Notes under the pieces: model-generated
The model's database searches: none
Told to the model about the DNA's origin: nothing
Seen by the model: the letters and a program-made list of their open reading frames with translations, nothing else
Position numbers and translations under genes: made by a program
In this document: positions 17,436 through 24,513 of the stretch, in pieces
Layout of the letters: the number at the start of each line of letters is the position of its first letter
Numbering within the stretch: position 1 is the first letter of the stretch
DNA from: Spirirestis rafaelensis WJT71-NPBG6
Lineage (GTDB): Bacteria; Cyanobacteriota; Cyanobacteriia; Cyanobacteriales; Nostocaceae
Reading direction: 5' to 3'
NCBI GenBank assembly: GCA_019359015.1
Contig: JAHHID010000050.1
Coordinates: 1-54,590, forward strand
DNA: 54,590 nucleotides

Positions 17436-18542
17436 ATGATTCCAGACAAGCTCAAACAAACCGATCAAAATATAATCGAGCTATTACGCGATCGCCTATC
17501 GCTACAAGCAACTTCAGAATTGCCTTCACCAGAAGAACAACTTGCTTATATAGCTCCTCAACTTGCCCAAGCTGGCATTCCCGAATTCGTTTGGGCAAGT
17601 GTAATCAATAGTTGTCATGCTACACTTACCACTCAATCATCATCTGTCAATCATGTCAATAATGTCAAGCCAATGCAAATTACCATCATTGGTGGACTTG
17701 GCAGAATGGGAAGATTTTTTACACAGCAACTTGTAGCGGCTGGACACAAGGTAAGCATTCTAGAAAATGATGATTGGGAATATGCAGATCAACTCTTAAA
17801 TCAAGCAGACTTAGTATTAATCAGCGTTCCGATTGAGCGAACTGTAGATGTTATTAAACGAGCTGCAAAATACCTAGCGCCAACAACAGGAATATGTGAC
17901 ATTACCAGCATCAAAACTCAGCCACTAGCAGCTATGCTGGCATACCATTCAGGACCAGTCATGGGATTACATCCTATGTTTGGTCCCAATATAAAATCAT
18001 TCAACAAGCAAAAAGTTGTCGTGTGTCCAGGTCGAGAAAATCATTTCTTTCAATGGTTTTTAGACTTCATGAAAAGCCAAGGTGGAGAACTAATTTTTTG
18101 CACACCAGAAGAACATGACCACATGATGGTCATAATTCAAGCAACGCAACACTTCTCTAGATTTAGCCTTGGTGTTTTCTTAGCACAAGAAGGAGTAGAC
18201 ATAGAACGCAGTTTATCAATGTCGAGTCCCAGCTATCGACAAGAAATTGATATCGTTAAACGTCTATTTAGTCAAAATCCAAATTTGTGTGTAGACATCA
18301 TGCTTGCCACAGAAGAAAGATGTCGAGAAATTCGCATTTTAGCAGAAACTTACAGCCGTTTAGCAACCTTAGTAGAAAAGGGAGATAGAGCCGCATTAAT
18401 CCAAGAATTTGAAAGCGCTCAAACATTTTTCACAGAGGAAAAAACATCTCATTTAAAAGCCTTACCCACAATGGTCAATCACCGCCAGAAAAAAGATTTA
18501 GAAACACAAATTAAACCTACAACACTTCTAAATCATTCATGA
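17436..18542 (+). CDS. tyrA: TyrA, prephenate dehydrogenase with degenerate chorismate mutase-like N-terminus
   Basis: A 368-residue protein. Residues 80-340 are a T-protein-type prephenate dehydrogenase: Rossmann motif GGLGRMGRFF, the SVPIERTVDVI and DITSIKTQPL segments, and GLHPMFGPN with the catalytic His. It would give 4-hydroxyphenylpyruvate, the ScyA co-substrate. The first 80 residues resemble the AroQ chorismate mutase of E. coli TyrA (TDQNIIELLRDRLSLQ) but are eroded: the first Arg is replaced and the Lys-containing and PER segments are shortened to SELPSPEEQL. Mutase activity is therefore doubtful. It sits between the glycosyltransferase and the DsbA-like gene, as in Nostoc punctiforme. 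Confidence 0.9.
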   Translation: MIPDKLKQTDQNIIELLRDRLSLQATSELPSPEEQLAYIAPQLAQAGIPEFVWASVINSCHATLTTQSSSVNHVNNVKPMQITIIGGLGRMGRFFTQQLVAAGHKVSILENDDWEYADQLLNQADLVLISVPIERTVDVIKRAAKYLAPTTGICDITSIKTQPLAAMLAYHSGPVMGLHPMFGPNIKSFNKQKVVVCPGRENHFFQWFLDFMKSQGGELIFCTPEEHDHMMVIIQATQHFSRFSLGVFLAQEGVDIERSLSMSSPSYRQEIDIVKRLFSQNPNLCVDIMLATEERCREIRILAETYSRLATLVEKGDRAALIQEFESAQTFFTEEKTSHLKALPTMVNHRQKKDLETQIKPTTLLNHS

Positions 18543-18600
18543 GATTCTCTGTTTATTTCTTCTCTTTGCATCTTCTCAGTCGCAAAGACGCTGCGCGTTC

Positions 18601-18630
18601 GCGGTAGCCTGCGGCAAGCCGCTACGCGTC
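18601..18630. repeat. GC-rich palindrome in the tyrA-dsbA spacer
   Basis: GCGGTAGCCTGCGGCAAGCC and the following GCTACGCG form an imperfect hairpin. This is a familiar dispersed palindrome type in Nostocales; here it lies 50 bases before the next gene. Confidence 0.5.
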
Positions 18631-18681
18631 TACGTTTTCAATTAATTATTTCCCTACCTCAGCATTCACAGATCAAAAACC

Positions 18682-19323
18682 ATGCTGATCGACATCTTTC
18701 ACGATACAGTTTGTCCCTGGTGCAGAATCGGCAAAAAGCATCTTTTTGATGCACTTTCGCAAACCGGAATAGCAGCCAATATTCGCTGGCACCCCTTCCT
18801 ACTTGATAACACCGTTCCTGCAAGCGGTTACGATTTTCGCAGCTTTATGCAAACGAGAAAAAACATTGGAGATACAGAACTCCAGCAGATGTTTGACTAC
18901 GCGCAAAAAGCAGGTGAAGCAGCTGGAGTCAAGCTAGATATTGACAAAATTTCTCTAGCAGTCAATACGACACTTTCCCACCAACTAATTGCTATAGCAC
19001 CAGAAAACATTAAAAACGATATCGTAGAAGCAATTTACAAAGCTTACTTTGAAGACAATTTAAATCTCGGAGACATCGAAGTTATTATTGCCATAGGTAC
19101 GGCACATCAACTAAATCCTACAGAACTACGAAGTCAATTAACAGATGATGCCGCAACCGATAAAATTCTGGCTGAATCAATATTTGCTCGGTTGAATAAT
19201 ATCAGCAGTGTGCCGTTTTTTATTATCAACAACCAAGTCAAAATTGACGGTTCTCACTCCGTAGAAGTATTTGTTGAAGCATTAAATCGTGCAACAATTT
19301 TAGAAACCTCGCCAAAAATATGA
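18682..19323 (+). CDS. DsbA/FrnE-family thioredoxin-fold oxidoreductase
   Basis: A 213-residue member of the DsbA family, FrnE/HCCA-isomerase subgroup. The N-terminus is strand-then-motif, FHDTVCPWCRIGKKHLF, with an intact CPWC redox centre, a helical insertion and the closing cis-Pro region SSVPFFIINNQ. It is called dsbA in the scytonemin literature. No signal peptide is visible, so it is predicted cytosolic, unlike true periplasmic DsbA. A redox or isomerase step on a cluster metabolite is possible; FrnE relatives serve polyketide pathways. Its TGA stop overlaps the ATG of the next gene (ATGA at 19320), so the two are translationally coupled. Confidence 0.88.
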   Translation: MLIDIFHDTVCPWCRIGKKHLFDALSQTGIAANIRWHPFLLDNTVPASGYDFRSFMQTRKNIGDTELQQMFDYAQKAGEAAGVKLDIDKISLAVNTTLSHQLIAIAPENIKNDIVEAIYKAYFEDNLNLGDIEVIIAIGTAHQLNPTELRSQLTDDAATDKILAESIFARLNNISSVPFFIINNQVKIDGSHSVEVFVEALNRATILETSPKI

Positions 19324-20582
19324 TAGCTAGTATTTCGGAAAAAACCACATTAAATTTGCAACCGATTCAGCAACATGTTTCGGTTAGCTTCGATTATAAA
19401 GTTTACTTCACCAATGAAGTATTTAAGTTGAAAAACCCCATGCTGGCGCAATTAATTGCCGGCGATGGTGAGCAACAACCAAAGAAAGTAGTCGTAGTAG
19501 TAGATGCAGGATTATTAGAATTTCGCCGTAGCTTGCTCAGGCAAATAGCAGCGTATACCAAATATTATGGTGAGACATTAATCCTCGCTGGCGATCCGAT
19601 AAAAGTTCCCGGTGGAGAAGCAGCCAAAAACAATCCCAACTTAGTCAAGCAAATTCACAAAGTAATTGATTCATCGGGGATATGTCGCCATTCTTACCTG
19701 ATAGCAATTGGCGGTGGTGCGGTGTTAGATTTGGCAGGATTTGCCGCTGCAACTGCACATCGGGGAGTTCGCCTTATCCGTATTCCTACGACAGTGTTGG
19801 GACAAAATGATTCTGGTGTCGGGGTAAAAAACGGAATTAATGCCTTTGGGAAAAAGAACTTTCTCGGCACATTCGCCCCGCCTTACGCAGTAGTCAATGA
19901 TTTATCATTCTTGAGTACATTAAGCGATCGCGATTGGCGTTCTGGCATTGCCGAAGCTGTGAAAGTCGCCCTAATTAAGGATGCTGACTTCTTTGAATTC
20001 ATCCGCAGCCATAGCGAAGCACTGCGTCATCGAGACATGGACGCGATGCAACAGTTGATTTACCGATGCGCTCAGTTACATTTACAACATATCGCTACAA
20101 GCGGCGATCCCTTTGAAATGGGTTCATCTCGTCCGTTAGATTTCGGACATTGGGCAGCACATAAACTAGAACAGCTGACAAATTATAGTCTACGTCATGG
20201 AGAAGCGGTTGCGATCGGTATTGCTCTAGACACGACCTATTCCTATTTGTTAGGAAAGATTTCGCGCTTAGAATGGCAGTGCATTCTAAATACACTGGTT
20301 ACATTAGGCTTTGTATTGTACGTCCCCGAACTCGAAGAAAAACTCTCACAACCAGAACATTCGCGCAGTTTGTTTCGTGGACTGCAAGAGTTTCGCGAAC
20401 ACTTGGGGGGAGAATTAACTTTAACGCTGCTGGAACGTATTGGTAAAGGAATTGAAGTTCACCAAGCGGATTTATCTTTGTACAAACAAGCTATTTCACT
20501 GTTGGAAGAGTTTGTAGAAGTGAAAAAGACAAAAAACTTTTCCTCGTTTCTCACTCCATCTGTATCTGAAAGTTTAACTTAG
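19320..20582 (+). CDS. eboD: EboD, 3-dehydroquinate synthase-like sugar phosphate cyclase
   Basis: A 420-residue NAD-dependent cyclase of the DHQS/EEVS superfamily, called aroB in some scytonemin cluster maps and eboD in ebo clusters. Conserved signs are the GGG(A)VLDLAGF nucleotide region, RIPTTVLGQNDSGVGVKNGI, SGIAEAVKVALIKD and the metal-binding histidines in DFGHWAAHKLE and RHGEAVAIG. Two motifs differ from housekeeping AroB, which normally reads DSSVGGKTG and FGHTxGHAIE. The true substrate may therefore not be DAHP. It overlaps the upstream oxidoreductase by 4 bases and starts the second ebo block, separated from eboA-C by three genes. Confidence 0.88.
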   Translation: MIASISEKTTLNLQPIQQHVSVSFDYKVYFTNEVFKLKNPMLAQLIAGDGEQQPKKVVVVVDAGLLEFRRSLLRQIAAYTKYYGETLILAGDPIKVPGGEAAKNNPNLVKQIHKVIDSSGICRHSYLIAIGGGAVLDLAGFAAATAHRGVRLIRIPTTVLGQNDSGVGVKNGINAFGKKNFLGTFAPPYAVVNDLSFLSTLSDRDWRSGIAEAVKVALIKDADFFEFIRSHSEALRHRDMDAMQQLIYRCAQLHLQHIATSGDPFEMGSSRPLDFGHWAAHKLEQLTNYSLRHGEAVAIGIALDTTYSYLLGKISRLEWQCILNTLVTLGFVLYVPELEEKLSQPEHSRSLFRGLQEFREHLGGELTLTLLERIGKGIEVHQADLSLYKQAISLLEEFVEVKKTKNFSSFLTPSVSESLT

Positions 20583-20666
20583 TCCTTTCCGGAAGCGTTA
20601 GGTTTAATTTATTCCGTAGTAAGGACTTCAGTCTTTTCCGGAAGCCTTAAAACGCTGACTACAAAA
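20583..20666. repeat. Dispersed GTAGTAAGGACTTCAGTC-type repeat
   Basis: Two TTTCCGGAAG segments flank a GTAGTAAGGACTTCAGTC core. Related cores occur at 13882-13908 (AAGCATTGAAGTGCTGACTACG) and 22028-22050 (AAGCACTTCAGTGCTTACTAC), each just before an ebo gene, which suggests a mobile or repeated spacer unit. Confidence 0.6.
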
Positions 20667-21887
20667 ATGAAAATACAAAACAACATTCACTTAACGTATT
20701 GCACCAACATTCATCCTGGTGAAGAATGGAGCAAAGTCTTTAGTAACTTACAGCAATACGTTCTGGAACTCAAAGCCAAAATAGCACCAAAGAAACCCTT
20801 TGGTATTGGCTTGCGTTTAGCAGCAATAGCAGCCAAACAACTATTAAAAGGAAACACCTTAGCTGAATTTAAATCATGGTTAGCCGAACATGATTTATAC
20901 GTGTTTACATTGAATGGATTTCCTTATGGTGGATTTCATCAGCAAGTAGTAAAAGACCAAGTTTATGCACCAGATTGGTCTAAGCAAGAACGGTTAGATT
21001 ACACATTACAACTAACCAATATTCTCGCAGAATTGTTACCTGCTGAAATGGAAGGTAGCATTTCCACACTACCGTTATCCTACAAACCTTGGTTTAAAAA
21101 AAATCAAATTAGCCAAACATCCGTCATCAATAGTGCTACTTTGCACATAGCAGAAGTTGTGGCGGAAATGGTACGCATTCGAGCCGATACGGGAAAACTG
21201 CTGCACTTAAATTTAGAACCAGAACCGGATGGATTAATTGAAAATGCTGCCGAGGTAATTGATTATTTCCAAAAGCATTTATTACCCATCGGTGGAACTT
21301 ATTTAGCACAGCAATTGGAGATACCTAAAGAAACAGCTGAGGCACTTTTACTAGAGCATGTGCGCGTATGTTATGATACCTGCCATTTTGCGATCGCCTT
21401 TGAAAATCCAGTTGATGTCTTCAAGCAATTTCAAGCTTTAGGAATTAAAATTGGTAAAATTCAAATTAGTGCAGCGTTGCAAGTAGATGTGCCAGAAGAT
21501 GCCGAACAACGCCATCAACTAAAACAAAGGTTACTCCCTTTTGCAGAATCTACGTATTTACACCAAGTAGTTTCCAGCAACTCTAATCAATATTCAGACT
21601 TGGAAAACGCTTTACCAGATTTGGAAAATACCACCGCATCTCAATGGCGAATTCACTTTCATGTGCCAATTTTTATCCACGATTATAAACTGTTGCAGTC
21701 TACCCAAGACGACATTATTACTGTATTGGAACTGCTGCAAAATAATCATGTTTGTAATCATTTAGAAATTGAAACTTACACTTGGGATGTATTACCTGGT
21801 GAAATGAAGCTGGATTTATCAGCATCGATTCAGCGAGAGTATGAGTGGGTTTTAAATAAGATGTTGGCTGGAGCGTTGTTAGGTTAA
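20667..21887 (+). CDS. eboE: EboE, TIM-barrel metabolite traffic protein
   Basis: A 406-residue protein of the xylose isomerase-like TIM-barrel superfamily assigned to EboE. Segments that fit are the opening HLTYCTNIHPGEEWSKVFSN, LYVFTLNGFPYGGFH, LHLNLEPEPDGLIENAAEVI, RVCYDTCHFAIAFENP and LEIETYTWDVLP; the His, Glu and Asp residues in these segments could bind a divalent metal. It is predicted cytosolic. Its reaction is unknown. It lies 84 bases after eboD and 184 before eboF, the standard order of the ebo cluster. Confidence 0.9.
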   Translation: MKIQNNIHLTYCTNIHPGEEWSKVFSNLQQYVLELKAKIAPKKPFGIGLRLAAIAAKQLLKGNTLAEFKSWLAEHDLYVFTLNGFPYGGFHQQVVKDQVYAPDWSKQERLDYTLQLTNILAELLPAEMEGSISTLPLSYKPWFKKNQISQTSVINSATLHIAEVVAEMVRIRADTGKLLHLNLEPEPDGLIENAAEVIDYFQKHLLPIGGTYLAQQLEIPKETAEALLLEHVRVCYDTCHFAIAFENPVDVFKQFQALGIKIGKIQISAALQVDVPEDAEQRHQLKQRLLPFAESTYLHQVVSSNSNQYSDLENALPDLENTTASQWRIHFHVPIFIHDYKLLQSTQDDIITVLELLQNNHVCNHLEIETYTWDVLPGEMKLDLSASIQREYEWVLNKMLAGALLG

Positions 21888-22027
21888 AAATAAATAATAT
21901 TATGTTCGCGTGTATTATCAGTAATGATATGGCAAACTTCGTAGAGACGTTCCGTCGGAACCTCTCTACAATGTCTGATTTGCGGGACATGATATTAAGA
22001 TATTTATTCATGCCTATTTTAAGCATT

Positions 22028-22050
22028 TTAAGCACTTCAGTGCTTACTAC
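22028..22050. repeat. AAGCACTTCAGTGCTT palindrome before eboF
   Basis: A perfect hexameric inverted repeat AAGCAC/GTGCTT around TTCA lies 22 bases upstream of the eboF start. It is the cleanest copy of the repeat also seen near 13890 and 20630. An operator role is possible but the dispersed distribution favours a repeat unit. Confidence 0.5.
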
Positions 22051-22071
22051 TTAATTAATTTTATTTATATT

Positions 22072-23472
22072 ATGCAAAAAACAGTTGTTATTAACGTAGT
22101 CGGATTGACACCCAGCTTATTGTGTGAGTATACGCCCTTTTTATCGCGTTGGGCTGCTAGTGGGAAAGTCGCGTCGGTGGAATCGGTGTTACCTGCTGTG
22201 ACTTGCTCGGCACAGGCTACTTATCTTACAGGAAAGTTACCGAATGAACACGGAATTGTTGCCAATGGTTGGTATTTTCGCGATGAGTGTGAAATTAAAT
22301 TCTGGCGACAGTCTAACAAATTAATTCAGGCTCCGAAAGTGTGGGATATGGCAAAAGCGATCGCTCCTGACTTTACCTGCGCGAATTTGTTTTGGTGGTA
22401 CAACATGTACTCCTCGGTAGATTACGCAGTCACTCCCCGACCGATGTATCCTGCTGATGGTAGGAAAATTCCGGATATTTACACTCAACCGGCAGAATGG
22501 CGATCGCAACTGCAAACAGATTTAGGACAGTTTCCCTTATTCAACTTCTGGGGTCCCAACACATCGATTCAGTCTACCCAGTGGATTGCCAATTCAGCAA
22601 AGTGGTCTGAAGAACACTCTAACCCAATGCTGACACTCGTCTATTTACCGCATCTCGATTACTGCTTACAAAAATTTGGAACTGACATCAACAAAATAGC
22701 GAAGGATTTACAGGAAATTGATGCAGTTTGTGCCGATTTGATTGAGTTTTATGAAAATCGCGGCGCTCAAGTCATCGTTTTGTCAGAATATGGCATTACT
22801 GATGTATCTCAACCCGTCCACTTGAATCGGATGCTGCGGGAAAAAGGCTTGCTAGCAGTGCGCGAAGAATTAGGACGAGAATTGTTAGATCCAGGTGCTA
22901 GTAAAGCATTTGCGGTTGCAGATCATCAAATTGCTCATGTTTACGTTAACGATCCGTTTTATATTCCCAAAGTGCGATCGCTTTTAGAAGAAACACCAGG
23001 AGTAGCTCAGGTTTTAGATGAGAGCCAAAAGTCAGCTTACCATTTAGATCATTCCAGAGCGGGAGAATTGGTAGCGATCGCCAATCCAAATGCATGGTTT
23101 ACTTATTATTATTGGCTTGACGATAATCGCGCTCCCGATTTTGCCAGAACCGTAGACATCCATCGTAAACCTGGTTACGACCCTGTAGAGTTGTTTGTTG
23201 ACCCGCAAATTAAGCTTCCCAAAGTCAAAATCGCTGGAAAACTGCTGAAAAAACAACTTGGGTTTCGCTACTTAATGGATGTCATTCCCTTAGATGCTTC
23301 ATTAGTAAAGGGTTCTCACGGTTGTATTCCCACGAATCCAGATGAAGGTCCATTATTTATTACCAAACAAACTCACCTGCTTGAATCATCAATACAAGCG
23401 ATCGATGTTTGTCAGTTAATCCTCAGTCATTTAACTGTCGGCGCACCCTCGTTGCAAGTGTCACATCAATAA
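22072..23472 (+). CDS. eboF: EboF, nucleotide pyrophosphatase/phosphodiesterase-type protein
   Basis: A 466-residue alkaline phosphatase-superfamily protein of the NPP type. The nucleophile segment is PAVTCSAQATYLTGKLPNEH (Thr), with further metal-ligand segments YLPHLDYCLQKFG, LSEYGITDV, and KGSHGCIPTNPDEGPLF. No signal peptide is evident, so the protein is predicted cytosolic. EboF closes the ebo set; it may cleave a phospho- or nucleotidyl-linked intermediate during monomer handling, but no substrate is known. A MITE-like element begins exactly at its stop codon. Confidence 0.9.
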   Translation: MQKTVVINVVGLTPSLLCEYTPFLSRWAASGKVASVESVLPAVTCSAQATYLTGKLPNEHGIVANGWYFRDECEIKFWRQSNKLIQAPKVWDMAKAIAPDFTCANLFWWYNMYSSVDYAVTPRPMYPADGRKIPDIYTQPAEWRSQLQTDLGQFPLFNFWGPNTSIQSTQWIANSAKWSEEHSNPMLTLVYLPHLDYCLQKFGTDINKIAKDLQEIDAVCADLIEFYENRGAQVIVLSEYGITDVSQPVHLNRMLREKGLLAVREELGRELLDPGASKAFAVADHQIAHVYVNDPFYIPKVRSLLEETPGVAQVLDESQKSAYHLDHSRAGELVAIANPNAWFTYYYWLDDNRAPDFARTVDIHRKPGYDPVELFVDPQIKLPKVKIAGKLLKKQLGFRYLMDVIPLDASLVKGSHGCIPTNPDEGPLFITKQTHLLESSIQAIDVCQLILSHLTVGAPSLQVSHQ

Positions 23473-23593
23473 TACAGCAGATTTAAACTTGGTGAGGTAC
23501 AGAAGAACCCCTCCCCAACCCTCCCCGCTTGCGGGGAGGGTGCGCGATAGCGCGGGTGGGGTGTATTTTATTTACTTGCAATACGCTGTATAA
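23471..23593. mobile_element. MITE-like element directly after eboF
   Basis: About 120 bases with short inverted ends (ATACAGC at 23472-23478 and GCTGTAT at 23585-23591) enclose a strongly palindromic GC-rich core: CCTCCCCGC/GCGGGGAGG followed by GCGCGATAGCGCG. The left end overlaps the last codons of eboF. It can also act as a terminator-like hairpin. Confidence 0.65.
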
Positions 23594-24010
23594 TTACCAA
23601 ATTACATCAACAGGGTACTGAGTAATCTGACTGTCTACAGTCACAATTGGCATTTTCTCGACTTGGCTCTCAGCGATAATTATCCTGTCGAAAGGGTCGC
23701 GATGTAAATCTGGTAAATTTGTTACTTGTAAAGCATGAACCATTTGAATCGGTAAACCCTCAAATCGATTTATTGTCAACCGGCTTGGGATATAGATTTC
23801 TGGCGGTTCAGGTAAATTTAGCTTTCTTATACCAATTCTCTGTGAAGCTGCACATTATTTTCACCCCTCCCAACCTCCCCTTAGTAAGGGGAGGTGCCAC
23901 AGGCGGTGGGGTTCTTTCTATGGGTCTTCATAAAGAATTGGTATTAAGCGTACTTTAATAACGATTTCCCACGCACTCGCAGCACTCAAGGAAAGTAACG
24001 AATTAAATTC
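23594..24010 (-). pseudogene. Decayed VapC-type PIN toxin gene split by a MITE
   Basis: On the minus strand the C-terminal half of a VapC toxin is well preserved: RKLNLPEPPEIYIPSRL, then LPDLHRDPFDRIIIAESQ with the conserved Asp residues, and VTVDSQITQYPVDVIW up to the stop at 23594. Beyond the MITE (23831-23942) the same protein continues upstream as LLSLSAASAWEIVIKVRL. Removing the MITE with one TA copy joins the two parts in the same frame. Upstream of about 24010 the similarity ends in repeat sequence, so the first third, with the start codon and the first catalytic Asp, is gone. No antitoxin gene remains. Confidence 0.8.
23831..23942. mobile_element. 112-bp MITE inserted in the vapC remnant
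   Basis: The ends are inverted repeats of about 19 bases with two mismatches (ATACCAATTCTCTGTGAAG at 23829-23847 against the complement of CTTCATAAAGAATTGGTAT at 23926-23944), with a TA duplication at the border as expected for IS630/mariner-type transposition. The inside has a CCTCCCCTTA/TAAGGGGAGG hairpin and no coding capacity. A decayed IS630 transposase remnant lies at the left end of the window, but I cannot show that it mobilised this element. Confidence 0.8.
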
Positions 24011-24513
24011 CGCACATGCTCTGCGTCCCTCTGCGCTGACTCTGTGTTCCTCTGCGTTTAAAAACGCGCTCATTTTTACGGCAAGCTGTACTAAGAGTAT
24101 TCCACTTATCCGCCTTATGCATAAATAAACCTTTTTGTCAAATGCATATGTCCTGAATTTAGGTGTATTTATGCTACCCCTTTACGCAGTGTTTTCACGA
24201 ATATTTCTCACCCTACTTTCACTGATTTTCTAACCAGAGGAAGAGGCAATATATTTTAAATTACTCATCACTAATTATATTAATAAAGTAGTAGAAAAAG
24301 CAAAAGAATTGATACTTGTAACGAAAAATCCTTCATGTATCAATTCTTTAATATTGAGTACGCTTTACTAAGAAGAAATAGCAAAACTTCACTAATTACA
24401 ACAAACTCGGCGACAAGTTAAATTACATTTTCATCAAATTACCTAAAATTGTCATTTGTTCAAACTTTGTTCCCAATGACAAATGACTAATAATTATTCT
24501 AGAGGAATTGCCC
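23945..24513. other. Spacer upstream of trpE with a 13-bp inverted repeat
   Basis: Apart from the vapC remnant at its left end and CTCTGCGT-type repeats near 24020-24060, no gene is seen. A perfect inverted repeat AAAGAATTGATAC (24303-24315) / GTATCAATTCTTT (24337-24349) lies 165 bases before trpE with a 21-base loop. Near the gene, TGTCATTTGT and ACAAATGACA-like copies (24452-24486) also pair. These could form a leader structure of the trp segment; no Trp-codon leader peptide was recognised. Confidence 0.55.

Noticed and set aside
23719-23958. Plus-strand ORF of 79 residues
   Set aside because: It lies antisense to the vapC remnant and crosses the MITE; no protein-like pattern.
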